Shown here: positions 17,563-25,297 of the stretch, piece after piece
Numbering within the stretch: the stretch's first letter is position 1
Layout: every line of letters begins with the position of its first letter
From: Streptomyces sp. MMBL 11-1
GTDB lineage: Bacteria > Actinomycetota > Actinomycetes > Streptomycetales > Streptomycetaceae
Assembly: GCF_028622875.1 (NCBI RefSeq)
Contig: NZ_CP117709.1
Span: forward strand, 6,389,001-6,453,000
DNA: 64,000 bases
Direction of reading: 5' to 3'
Notes under the pieces: model-generated
What the model was told of the DNA's origin: nothing
Seen by the model: only the letters and a program-made list of their open reading frames with translations
The model's database searches: none
Made by a program: the position numbers and the translations under genes

Positions 17563-18738
17563 ATGCCCGAGTCCCAGGCCGCCGTTCCCCGCTTCACCTG
17601 GGCCCAGGTGTCAGCCCGCCGGCTCGCGCGCAGCGGCCTCTCCCGCCCGCTCGACGGCGCCGACCCCCAGGACGTGGTGTCCGCCCTGTGCGGGGCGCAC
17701 GCCCAGGTGCTGTCGGCCGGTGAACAGTCCGTCGCCATGCGGATTCCCGGAGCCACCCGGGCCACGGTCCGTGACGCGCTGTGGACGGAGCGGACCGTGG
17801 TGAAGTCCCGGGGCGCCCGCGGCACCGTGCATCTGCTCGCCGCCCGCGACCTGCCGATGTGGACCGGCGCGCTGTCCTCGATGCCCAACACCCGCAACAT
17901 GCACCGCGGCGACGGGATGCTGACGAGCGAGCAGACCGAGCAGGTCATCGAGGGGCTCCGCGTCGTGCTCACCGACGCGGAGATGACCGCCGACGAGCTG
18001 ACCGACGCCCTCGCCGACCACGTCGGCTCCTGGGCCGGCGACCGGGTCATGGAGGCGTTCCAGGGGATGTGGCCCCGCTGGTTCGAGGCCATGGACCTGG
18101 CGACGAACCGGGGTGTGATGTGCTTCGGCCCGCAGCGCGGCCGGAAGGTGACGTACACCAGCCCCGCCCGGTGGCTGCCCGGCTTCACCCCCGCGCCCGC
18201 CGAGGTCGCCGTGCCCTGGCTGGTGACCAGCTATCTGCGTGCCTACGGTCCGGCCACTCCGCAGCACCTCGCCCGCTGGCTCGCCATGCCGCGCCGCTGG
18301 GCCGCGGACACGTTCGCCGCCCTCGGCGACGCCCTCCAGGAGGTCGAACTGGAGGGCACCCGTTGCTGGGTCGTGGCGGGCGACACCGACATGCCGGAGA
18401 GCGAACCGCCCGAGGGCGTACGGCTGCTGCCCTACTTCGACGCCTACGGTGTCGCCAGCCACCCGCGTGAGCTGCTGTTCCCCGGCCGCGCCTTCGAACG
18501 GGCGCTGGCGGGCGGCCAGGCGGGCAACTACCCGGTGCTGCTGATCGACGGACTCGCCGCGGGCGTCTGGCACCAACGCCGCTCGGGCCGCCGGATCCAC
18601 ATCACCGTGGAACCGCTGTCGCCCCTCACCGACCGGCAGCGGCGGCTGCTGGAGGACGAGGTGGAGCGCGTCGGCGTGATCATGGAGGGCAAGCCGGAAC
18701 TCACCGTCGGCACCGTGTCCGTGGGGCCGCACGCCTGA
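17563..18738 (+). CDS. AlkZ-like winged-helix DNA glycosylase (HTH_42), candidate self-resistance
   Basis: The 391-aa protein matches the HTH_42 (PF06224) winged-helix family: an N-terminal LCGAHAQVLSAGEQSVAMR segment, KSRGARGTVHLLAARDLPMW, a central tandem winged-helix region and the RRIHITVEPLSPL C-terminus. The family includes AlkZ, which removes azinomycin-DNA lesions, and HedH4 and TxnU proteins of hedamycin and trioxacarcin producers. The catalytic-motif position reads HAQ (46-48) instead of the QxQ of AlkZ, so activity may differ. ATG 17563 has AAGGAGAG upstream. A SARP-controlled self-resistance role is inferred. Confidence 0.82.
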   Translation: MPESQAAVPRFTWAQVSARRLARSGLSRPLDGADPQDVVSALCGAHAQVLSAGEQSVAMRIPGATRATVRDALWTERTVVKSRGARGTVHLLAARDLPMWTGALSSMPNTRNMHRGDGMLTSEQTEQVIEGLRVVLTDAEMTADELTDALADHVGSWAGDRVMEAFQGMWPRWFEAMDLATNRGVMCFGPQRGRKVTYTSPARWLPGFTPAPAEVAVPWLVTSYLRAYGPATPQHLARWLAMPRRWAADTFAALGDALQEVELEGTRCWVVAGDTDMPESEPPEGVRLLPYFDAYGVASHPRELLFPGRAFERALAGGQAGNYPVLLIDGLAAGVWHQRRSGRRIHITVEPLSPLTDRQRRLLEDEVERVGVIMEGKPELTVGTVSVGPHA

Positions 18739-18807
18739 GCCGCCCCCATGGACCCGCCCGGCCCCGCGGCCGCCCGGCTCGGGGCGGGGCGGCCGAGGCG
18801 CCTGCGC

Positions 18808-19791
18808 TCAGGCCTGGCCGCCGGCGGCCAGCCAGGTGTCCCGCAGCGAGCGGTCGAGGCCGATGCGGGGACGCCAGTCCAGCAGGCGTTCCGCCTCCCT
18901 GACGTCGGTGCGCACCCAGTCCCCGCCGAGACCCACCCCGGCCCCCGGGCCCGGGGCCCGCTCCGCCACCGCGCCGGGCGGCAGCCCCGCCGCGCGCCGG
19001 AACGCGGTGACCAGCTCGGCCACGGGCGTGGCGACCCCGCTGCCGATCGTGACCGCGTGCCCGCGCACCTGCCTGCGCGGTGACGCGGCCGCCACGACGG
19101 CGTCGGCCACATCCCGTACGTCCACGAAGTCGCGGGCGGCGTCCGCGACGACGATCCGCGCGGGCGCGCCGGTGTCCGCGTACCGCCGGAACGCGGACAG
19201 CAGGTGTCCCACGAAGCTGGCGGGGGACGGGCGGGGGCCGCACACGCTGGCCACCCGCAGGACCACCGCGTCCACCTGGCCGGTGGCGGCCGCGGCATCG
19301 AGCACGGCCCGGGAGCCGTCGAGCTTGCTGCGCCCGTACGCTTCCGTCGGACGCGGTTCGACCCCGCCGCCCAGCAGCGTCCCGCGCGGCACGGGACCGA
19401 ACTCGTGGACCGTGCCGATGTGGACGAGACGCACCGGCCGGGGGAGCAGCGCGACGGCGTCCAGCAGCCGGTGCACGGCCGTCACGTTCGTCCACCGCAG
19501 CGCCTCCTCCGAGCGGTCCCAGCCGTCGCTGGCGTTGGCCCCGTCGGTGGCGTTGACCACCGTACGCACTCCTTCGTCGCGCAGCAGCCGGGCCAGTTCC
19601 CGCACCGGCACCGAGGTCAGGTCCACCGTGCGGAACGCGTCCGGCGCCAGTCGCGGCGCCGGATGCCGGGCGAGGGACAGGACCCGCCGGGCGCCCCGCG
19701 CGAACGCCGCGTGGACATGGCCGCCGACCCACCCGGTGCCGCCCAGCACGGCCACCGTGTCCCCGGGGCCCGGCCGGCCCACCGCGCTCAC
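18808..19791 (-). CDS. TDP-4-keto-6-deoxyhexose 4-ketoreductase (EvaE/DnmV-like)
   Basis: The 327-aa NAD(P)-dependent epimerase/dehydratase-family enzyme starts at GTG 19791 with Rossmann motif VAVLGGTGWVGG. It has TNVTAVHRLLDAV and a YGRSK catalytic Tyr-Lys pair. Such reductases set the C-4 hydroxyl late in deoxysugar synthesis. It overlaps the stop of the 3,5-epimerase (GTGA), showing translational coupling. It is the last gene of a three-gene aminosugar operon. EvaE/DnmV are family analogues; the stereochemistry produced cannot be read. Confidence 0.88.
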   Translation of the reverse strand: MSAVGRPGPGDTVAVLGGTGWVGGHVHAAFARGARRVLSLARHPAPRLAPDAFRTVDLTSVPVRELARLLRDEGVRTVVNATDGANASDGWDRSEEALRWTNVTAVHRLLDAVALLPRPVRLVHIGTVHEFGPVPRGTLLGGGVEPRPTEAYGRSKLDGSRAVLDAAAATGQVDAVVLRVASVCGPRPSPASFVGHLLSAFRRYADTGAPARIVVADAARDFVDVRDVADAVVAAASPRRQVRGHAVTIGSGVATPVAELVTAFRRAAGLPPGAVAERAPGPGAGVGLGGDWVRTDVREAERLLDWRPRIGLDRSLRDTWLAAGGQA

Positions 19792-20405
19792 CGCCGGGCC
19801 CCGGCAGCGGCGAGGAGGCCGTCCTGCTCGCGGCAGACCGCGTAGTCGGGCAGCAGACCGCGCTCCCGGGCCTCGGCGAGCGTCGGGGCCACCCGGTCGC
19901 GCTCGGAGAGCACCAGGGCCTCCCGGTCGTCCAGCGGGAGCGCCAGGTCCCGGTCGAGAGGGGAGACGGCCCGTTCGCGGGAGGGTTCGTAGCTCCGCGA
20001 CAGGGTGTAGTGCATCGTGGCGTGGTCCCGCAGGGCCACGAAGAGATGGCCCACGCCCACGGGGAGGTACAGCGCGCGGCACTCCTCCGCGTCCAGCACC
20101 ACGGTGTCCCAGGAGCCGAAGGTGGGCGACCCCACGCGCAGATCCACCACCACGTCCAGGACCTGCCCGCGCGAGCAGAAGACGTACTTGGCGCAGCCCG
20201 CCGGGGTGGCCGTGTAGTGCACGCCCCGGACGACTCCGCGGCGCGAGACGCTGTAGCTGATCTGTTCGACGGGGAACAGCGGGTGGCCGCGGGCCTCCGC
20301 GAAGGCGGGCTGCTGGAACGGGGAGAGGAACCGCCCCCGTTCGTCGGGGAAGACCTCGGGCGTGAACTCCAGGGCGCCGCCGACGGCGAGTTCGCGTACG
20401 CGCAT
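19788..20405 (-). CDS. TDP-4-keto-6-deoxyhexose 3,5-epimerase (RmlC/EvaD-like)
   Basis: The 205-aa cupin has the RmlC-family signature: FPDERGRFLSPF, then YSVSRRGVVRGVHYT with the catalytic His, GQVLDVVVDLRVGSPTFG and VGVGHLFVALRDHATMHY. It inverts C-3 and/or C-5 of the keto-sugar to give an L-configured sugar. ATG 20405 was chosen because it gives the standard length; an upstream ATG at 20438 would overlap the methyltransferase. Its stop overlaps the ketoreductase start. Confidence 0.92.
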   Translation of the reverse strand: MRVRELAVGGALEFTPEVFPDERGRFLSPFQQPAFAEARGHPLFPVEQISYSVSRRGVVRGVHYTATPAGCAKYVFCSRGQVLDVVVDLRVGSPTFGSWDTVVLDAEECRALYLPVGVGHLFVALRDHATMHYTLSRSYEPSRERAVSPLDRDLALPLDDREALVLSERDRVAPTLAEARERGLLPDYAVCREQDGLLAAAGARR

Positions 20406-20415
20406 ACCCGCCCCC

Positions 20416-21183
20416 TCAGCGATCCGCTGTCCGGACACCGACGAAGAGCCCCACGCCCCGCCCGCCGGGCGGCGGCAGGTACTCCACGGTGCAGCCGGCC
20501 CGGGTGAAGGCGGTCTCGTACTCGTCCCGGCGGAACAGCGTGAGGTCGTGGACGTCCGTGAAGTGCCGCACTCCCGTGTCGGCGTCCGCGACGAGGTAGT
20601 GGGCCTCGATCCGGCAGCCCCGGCCCTCCCGGACCAGGGTCGCGTGCGACATCCTGGCGATGCCCGTCCCGTCCACGGTGGCGAGGTCGCTCATGACCTG
20701 ACGCGGGGTGAACAGTTCCGGGAAGCACCACGGCTCCACCACCAGGACGCCGCCCGGTTCGAGGTGCCGTGCGAAGCAGGCCACGGCCGACTCCAGCGCC
20801 TCCCCCGTCGGCAGATAGCCGATCGAGGAGAACATGCAGGTGACGGCGGAGAAGCGGCGATCCAGCAGGAACTCCGTCATGTCGGCCTCGTGGAAGGGCG
20901 TCCCGGGGAGCGCCGTCCGGGCCTCGGCCAGCATGGAGGGCGCCAGGTCCAGCCCCTCCACATGGGCGAACTCCGCTGCCAGGTACCGCAGATGGGAGCC
21001 GGTCCCACAGGCGGCGTCCAGCAGCGACCGCGCCTGGGGGAACCGCTCGCGGACGATGCCGGTGATCTTCGCCGCGTCGGCGGCGTAGTCCTTGCCCCGG
21101 CCCCGGTAGACCGCCTCGTACAGCGCGCCCCGGCTGTAGATCGCGGACAGCGGGCTTTCCGGGGCCAGTCCGGTGCTGTTCAT
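20416..21183 (-). CDS. Aminosugar N,N-dimethyltransferase (DesVI/TylM1-like)
   Basis: The 255-aa SAM methyltransferase carries YEAVYRGRGKDYAADAAKI, SLLDAACGTGSHL (SAM loop), MFSSIGYLPT and RHFTDVHDLTLF. These are hallmarks of the DesVI/TylM1 family that twice methylates the 3-amino group of TDP-aminosugars. This shows that the sugar is a dimethylamino sugar. ATG 21183 has GAGGAGG upstream. It is first in an operon with the epimerase and ketoreductase, with a SARP-like promoter at 21265-21296. Confidence 0.94.
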   Translation of the reverse strand: MNSTGLAPESPLSAIYSRGALYEAVYRGRGKDYAADAAKITGIVRERFPQARSLLDAACGTGSHLRYLAAEFAHVEGLDLAPSMLAEARTALPGTPFHEADMTEFLLDRRFSAVTCMFSSIGYLPTGEALESAVACFARHLEPGGVLVVEPWCFPELFTPRQVMSDLATVDGTGIARMSHATLVREGRGCRIEAHYLVADADTGVRHFTDVHDLTLFRRDEYETAFTRAGCTVEYLPPPGGRGVGLFVGVRTADR

Positions 21184-21225
21184 GGGCCTCCTCGTCAGTG
21201 CCGGGCCCGTTGCGGGTCCGGGCGG

Positions 21226-21301
21226 GTCCGGGGGCGCCCGCGGGTGTCCGGGCGCCCCCGGACGACGGTGCTCCAGCCGCCCGGAGCGCGGCTGGAGCAC
21301 C
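21226..21301 (-). terminator. Double perfect hairpin downstream of the 21304 gene
   Basis: One hairpin pairs 21226-21240 with 21249-21263 (15 bp). A second pairs 21267-21280 with 21288-21301 (14 bp), starting at the stop of the minus-strand 21304 gene. It overlaps the promoter of the aminosugar operon. Confidence 0.8.
21265..21296 (-). promoter_or_regulatory. SARP-type operator/promoter for the aminosugar operon
   Basis: On the minus strand TCCAG (21296-21292) and TCCGG (21285-21281) are 11 bp apart. CACCGT (21270-21265) is 8 bp downstream. It overlaps the second terminator hairpin, so the box sequences may simply be stem sequence. Confidence 0.4.
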
Positions 21302-21303
21302 AC

Positions 21304-22389
21304 TCAGGCGAACGCGACAGTTCCCCCGCCCTCCGGCGAGACGAACGCGAGGACGCGTTCGGCCTCCTCCCGCACCGCCGTGCGCCGCGCCGCCGACAGC
21401 TCCCGGAACGGTTCGACCCGCAGCCCCTCCTCGGTGAGGGACCAGCTGCCGTGCGCGAATCCGTCGACCAGGAACAGCGGGACGCCCATCGACGAACGGG
21501 GCGCGATGCGTTTGCGATCCTCGTCGGCGATGACGCGGCGGCGGTCGCGGTGGCCGAGAGCCGCGTTGTCGTAGGCCGGGAGGAACCGCACCGGAGCGGG
21601 TTCGGCCGGGTCCGCCGGGGCCAGGTCCGGCAGGTCGAACAGCTCGGTGCCGTGTTCGTCGCGGTAGGTGCGCAGCTCGGGCCGCAGCGGCTCGATCACC
21701 TCCCGCAGCCGGGTCAGACCGGACCACGCCTGTACGTCCATGACGCCGGCCGGGCCGAACGCCGCGAGATACCGCAGGACCATCGTCCGGGGGTCGGCCG
21801 GCGCCATGGGGACGCCGGTGAACTCCTCGGCGAGGGCCACCGGGGTCTCCCTGCGGTGTCCCCAGGCGCCCCACACGCTGTTGGGCGGCGGATGCACCAG
21901 CGGCTCCAGCAGTTCCAGCGCCTGGGCGAGCCGGGTGGCGCCGCGGCCGGGGAAGTCCGGTGCCAGGAGCTGCCCCAGCCCGCGCCGGGTCAGCGTGTCG
22001 CCGCCCAGCGCCTTCCGCCCGGCCTCCGCGAGGAGGCCGAGGTCGACGCCCTCGACCTCCCGCGCGTAGTACGGGTGAGTGAGCGCGACGCCCACCACCG
22101 GTTGCACGGTGGGCCGCAGCCAGGCGAAGTCGGACGCCGCCAGGATGTGCTGGGTGCGGCGCAGGACGGTCGAGCGCACCACCTCCCGTCCGGTGAGCAG
22201 TTCGGTGAGCGCGCCGTGCCGGAAGTCCGCGATCCTGGTCCACAGCCCCACGTAGGGCCAGTTGGGTTCCTGGCCCTGGACCGCCACCAGCCGGCGCACC
22301 ACGTCCAGGGCCGGCAGGTCGGTGCGGTGGAGCAGGAACTGCCGTTGCAGGAGCGTGCGGTTGAGCGTCCGCCGGTCGAGGACGCTCAC
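21304..22389 (-). CDS. AlkZ-like DNA glycosylase (HTH_42) with QxQ motif, candidate self-resistance
   Basis: The 361-aa protein starts at GTG 22389. It shows the HTH_42 signature LVAVQGQEPNWPYVGLWTRI, with the QxQ catalytic-type motif at 38-40, close to Q37/Q39 reported for AlkZ. It also has TVLRRTQHILAASDFAWLRP, RRGLGQLL and RFLPAYDNAALGHRDR. The family excises bulky alkyl-guanine adducts; AlkZ (azinomycin), HedH4 (hedamycin) and TxnU2 (trioxacarcin) are resistance examples. It overlaps the MDR oxidoreductase stop (GTGA). It is more likely catalytic than the 17563 paralogue. Role here is inferred. Confidence 0.88.
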   Translation of the reverse strand: MSVLDRRTLNRTLLQRQFLLHRTDLPALDVVRRLVAVQGQEPNWPYVGLWTRIADFRHGALTELLTGREVVRSTVLRRTQHILAASDFAWLRPTVQPVVGVALTHPYYAREVEGVDLGLLAEAGRKALGGDTLTRRGLGQLLAPDFPGRGATRLAQALELLEPLVHPPPNSVWGAWGHRRETPVALAEEFTGVPMAPADPRTMVLRYLAAFGPAGVMDVQAWSGLTRLREVIEPLRPELRTYRDEHGTELFDLPDLAPADPAEPAPVRFLPAYDNAALGHRDRRRVIADEDRKRIAPRSSMGVPLFLVDGFAHGSWSLTEEGLRVEPFRELSAARRTAVREEAERVLAFVSPEGGGTVAFA

Positions 22390-23423
22390 GCGGAGGTCTG
22401 CACGGCGACGTTGCCGCGGTGCTCCCCGGCGAGCAGCGCGAGGAGCGCGGGCGCCGCCTGCGCGATGCCGCCCCCGACGACGGTCTGCGGGAAGGTGAAC
22501 CGGCCCTCGGCCAGCCAGCCGGCGAACGCCTCGGTCCACGCCTGGACCTGCTCGCCGGTGTGATAGGTGGCGAAGGGCTTGAGGTCGAGGTGCTTGGTGA
22601 TGGCGGTCAGCAGGTCCAGCCGCGGTGCCCCGCCGCTGCCGCCGATCTGCCCGGCCAGCGCACCGCACAGCGCGAACCGGGCGTGCGGGGCCGCCGCGTG
22701 GACCGCGGCCTCGAACTGCTCCCCGCCCACGTTGTCGAAGAACACGGTGACGCCGTCCGGCGCCAGGTCCCGCAGCCGGTCCAGGACCGGTCCGTCGTGG
22801 TAGTCGAACGCCGCGTCGAAGCCCAGCTCCTCCACCAGGTACCGGACCTTCTCCGGGCTCCCCGCGCTGCCGATCACCCGGGCGGCGCCCCGGCAGCGGG
22901 CGATCTGCCCGGCCAGCGAGCCGACCCCGCCCGCCGCCCCGGAGACGAACACCACGTCGTCGGGTCCGGCCTGGGCGAGCGTCGCCATGCCGTAGTAGGC
23001 CGTCGTCCCCTGGCTGAGGTAGTACGACGGACTCGGGAAGAGGTCCCGGTCGAGGCGGTGGAAGGACGCGGCCGGACCGACGTGGTACTCGGCCCACCCC
23101 TGCATCGTCTGGACGAGGTCGCCCACCGCCAGCTCCGGGCTCCGCGAGTGCACGACGGTGCCGATCTCGCCGCCCCCGATCCGGCCGCCGACGGTGTAGG
23201 GCGGCACCGGCAGCGGGCAGTCGGGGCGCATCAGATCCTGGTACGCGGCGGCCACACCGACGTAGTCGGTACGCACCACCACGTCACCGGGGCCGGGCCG
23301 CTCCACCTTCACCTCGGCCAGTTCGAAGTGCGCGGGGGTCGCGGCCTCGTCGGGGCCCAGGTGGCGGGTCAGCCGGACCTCCCGTGCCGTGTCCGGGACG
23401 GCTGTCTCCGTGGGCGTGCTCAT
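22386..23423 (-). CDS. Zinc-free MDR NADPH oxidoreductase (quinone/enoyl reductase type)
   Basis: The 345-aa medium-chain reductase has VFVSGAAGGVGSLAGQIARCRGAARVIGSAGS, the NADP-binding core, and FDYHDGPVLDRL and FFDNVGGEQFEAAV. These segments are typical of prostaglandin-reductase/leukotriene-type MDR enzymes that reduce enones or quinones without zinc. In this cluster it might reduce the starter-derived side chain or an enone on the core. ATG 23423 has GGAGAGCG upstream. It is first in an operon with the DNA glycosylase. Confidence 0.88.
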   Translation of the reverse strand: MSTPTETAVPDTAREVRLTRHLGPDEAATPAHFELAEVKVERPGPGDVVVRTDYVGVAAAYQDLMRPDCPLPVPPYTVGGRIGGGEIGTVVHSRSPELAVGDLVQTMQGWAEYHVGPAASFHRLDRDLFPSPSYYLSQGTTAYYGMATLAQAGPDDVVFVSGAAGGVGSLAGQIARCRGAARVIGSAGSPEKVRYLVEELGFDAAFDYHDGPVLDRLRDLAPDGVTVFFDNVGGEQFEAAVHAAAPHARFALCGALAGQIGGSGGAPRLDLLTAITKHLDLKPFATYHTGEQVQAWTEAFAGWLAEGRFTFPQTVVGGGIAQAAPALLALLAGEHRGNVAVQTSA

Positions 23424-23458
23424 CGCTCTCCTCGTGGTCGTGACGGGGTCGTCCGTCC

Positions 23459-23490
23459 ATGGTGCGCGACCTGCCTCGACCAGCCGTCGA
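23459..23490 (-). promoter_or_regulatory. SARP-type operator/promoter for the MDR-glycosylase operon
   Basis: On the minus strand TCGAC (23490-23486) and TCGAG (23479-23475) are 11 bp apart. CACCAT (23464-23459) is 8 bp downstream. A mirror-image site for the divergent gene is only 32 bp away. Confidence 0.65.
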
Positions 23491-23521
23491 ACCCGGGTGG
23501 AGGCGCCCCGCCGGGCCGACT

Positions 23522-23553
23522 TCGAGCGGGCTTCGAGGAGCGGCACGTACGGT
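23522..23553 (+). promoter_or_regulatory. SARP-type operator/promoter for the 23609 gene (perfect boxes)
   Basis: Two perfect TCGAG boxes (23522 and 23533) are 11 bp apart. TACGGT (23548-23553) starts exactly 8 bp after the second heptamer. This is one of the clearest sites. Confidence 0.7.
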
Positions 23554-23608
23554 GCGCGTCCCCGGCACGGGAGATTCGGCCCGGGCCACGACGCAGGGGA
23601 GGAACCGC

Positions 23609-24007
23609 GTGGAGCAGCAGCGGGAGACCGGGGACGCCGCCGTGGGCACGAGGCCCGCGCACGGGGGCCCCGTCGGCACGTGGCAGGAGCGATTCCGCCT
23701 GCCCGACGGCGAGTTCGTCAGTACGGTCCATCTGACGCCGGGCGGGCGGGCCTTCATCCTGCGCGGCCCCGCCCCCGGCGGCAACGGCGCCGGCACCTGG
23801 GAGCCGCACGGCGAGAGCGGCTTCGCCTACCGCATCGCCGAGCGCCTCGTCGACGAGGACGGCGCCTACGCGGGGTGGGTGGACATCGACCACCGCGCGG
23901 AACTTGACGGCGACACCTTCACCAGCAGCGGCACGTCCACCGTCTACGACGCCGAGGACAACCTCACCGTCCGGGTGCGGGTCGAGGCGAGCGGCTCCCG
24001 GGTGTGA
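23609..24007 (+). CDS. Small beta-barrel-like protein, cytoplasmic paralogue of the 10444 product
   Basis: The 132-aa protein has no signal peptide. It shows VGTWQERFRLPDG, GTWEPHGESGFAYRIAER, DEDGAYAGWVDIDHRAEL, DTFTSSGTSTVYDAEDN and a basic C-terminus. The motif order matches the secreted 10444 product, so both share one fold. I do not recognise a named family; a small ligand-binding or cyclase-like barrel is possible. GTG 23609 follows GGGGAGGAA. It precedes glycosyltransferase 24083 by 75 bp and probably shares its transcript. Confidence 0.78.
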   Translation: MEQQRETGDAAVGTRPAHGGPVGTWQERFRLPDGEFVSTVHLTPGGRAFILRGPAPGGNGAGTWEPHGESGFAYRIAERLVDEDGAYAGWVDIDHRAELDGDTFTSSGTSTVYDAEDNLTVRVRVEASGSRV

Positions 24008-24082
24008 GGCCGGCCCCGCGCCGGCCCCCCGGCGCCCGTCCCACCGTACTTCGTCCCACCAACCGAGCTTGAGGAGAGAGCT

Positions 24083-25228
24083 GTGCGCATCCTGTTCTTC
24101 ACCGGCGGCGGCCGTGCGACCGTGCACGCCCTCGTGCCGCTGGCCTCGGCCTGCCGCACCGAGGGGCACAGTGTCGTCGTCGCCGTACCGGACGAGGACA
24201 TCCAGGCCATCACGGAGCTGGGGCTCCCCGCCATCGCCGTATCCGCCAAGGGCGTCTTCCAGGCCATGTTCTGGGACCGCGAGGGCCGCAAGCTCGACCG
24301 GCCGCGCGGCGAGGTGGCCGAACTGGAGTTCGCCAGCCGCGGGTTCGCGCGGATGGCGGCCGACAGCTTCGGCGCCCTGGTGGAGCTGACCGACCACTGG
24401 AAGCCCGATCTCGTCGTCGGCGGCACCCGCAACTACGGCGCGGCGCTCATCGCCCACCACCTGGGCGTCCCGTACGCCGTCCAGGCCTGGGACGGCCTCG
24501 AACGCGAGCCCAGCGACCGGGAGTTCGCCAGCGACGAGCTGCGGCCCGAACTGGACGCGCTCGGGCTGGACCGGGTCCCCGTCGAGGACCTGTACATCCA
24601 CATCACCCCGCCCAGCGTCCGTCCGGCCGACGCCGAGCCCGCCGAGCACATGCGGTGGAGCCCCGGCGGCACCCAGACACCGCTGGAGCCGTGGATGTTC
24701 CGGAGGGACGGCCGCCCGCGGGTGCTCGTCACCTCCGGTTCGCGCGCCGCGATGATCGACACGCTGGGGGTGGCCTTCTTCCGGCCGCTGCTGGACAGCC
24801 CCACCCTGCGCGGGACGGACCTGCTCGTCGCCACCAAGGACGAGGTGGCGGAGCAGCTGCGCGCGGAATGGCCCGACGTCCGGGCCGGCTTCCTGCCCCT
24901 GGACGCCGTGATGCCCGCCTGCGACCTGCTGATCCACCACGGCGGCGGGCAGACCTGCATGACAGCGGTCAACGCGGGGGTGCCGCAGTTGGTCTTCGCC
25001 GACATGCTGGCGTCGGCCATCCCGATGAAACGCATCGACGCCTACGGGGCCTCCATCACGCTCAATCTGAACGAGCCGCCGGAGCGCATCGAGAAGGCGC
25101 TGGGGGAGCTGCTGAACACTCCCTCCTACCGGGAGCGCGCCGCGGACCTGGCACGTGAGAACGCGGCACAGAAACGCCCCTCCGAGATCGTCGCGATCCT
25201 GGAGGGGCTGGTGGAGAAGGCCCGCTGA
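24083..25228 (+). CDS. Glycosyltransferase (GT1, UrdGT2/HedJ-like candidate C-glycosyltransferase)
   Basis: The 381-aa GT-B enzyme starts MRILFFTGGGRATVHALVPLA. It has VLVTSGSRAAMIDTL and the donor site LLIHHGGGQTCMTAVNAGVPQL. Its short length and the GGGQT variant resemble C-glycosyltransferases of angucycline and pluramycin pathways, so C-glycosylation is plausible but unproven. Start codon is GTG 24083 with GAGGAGAGAG upstream. It ends before a strong convergent hairpin. Confidence 0.92.
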   Translation: MRILFFTGGGRATVHALVPLASACRTEGHSVVVAVPDEDIQAITELGLPAIAVSAKGVFQAMFWDREGRKLDRPRGEVAELEFASRGFARMAADSFGALVELTDHWKPDLVVGGTRNYGAALIAHHLGVPYAVQAWDGLEREPSDREFASDELRPELDALGLDRVPVEDLYIHITPPSVRPADAEPAEHMRWSPGGTQTPLEPWMFRRDGRPRVLVTSGSRAAMIDTLGVAFFRPLLDSPTLRGTDLLVATKDEVAEQLRAEWPDVRAGFLPLDAVMPACDLLIHHGGGQTCMTAVNAGVPQLVFADMLASAIPMKRIDAYGASITLNLNEPPERIEKALGELLNTPSYRERAADLARENAAQKRPSEIVAILEGLVEKAR

Positions 25229-25239
25229 CGGCCGGATAC

Positions 25240-25291
25240 CGCGGGACCGGACGCCGGGCGCCTCAAGGGCGGCCGGCGTCGCGGTCCCGCG
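25240..25291. terminator. Long bidirectional terminator hairpin
   Basis: Arm 25240-25257 pairs with 25273-25291 over about 18 bp with a single bulge. It separates the convergent glycosyltransferase (ends 25228) and NmrA-like gene (ends 25298). Confidence 0.8.
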
Positions 25292-25297
25292 TCCCGG

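Noticed and set aside
18701..22243. Open frame of 1180 codons on the minus strand
   Set aside because: It crosses four real genes in shifted frames; its low-complexity Arg/Gly-rich sequence is a GC artefact.
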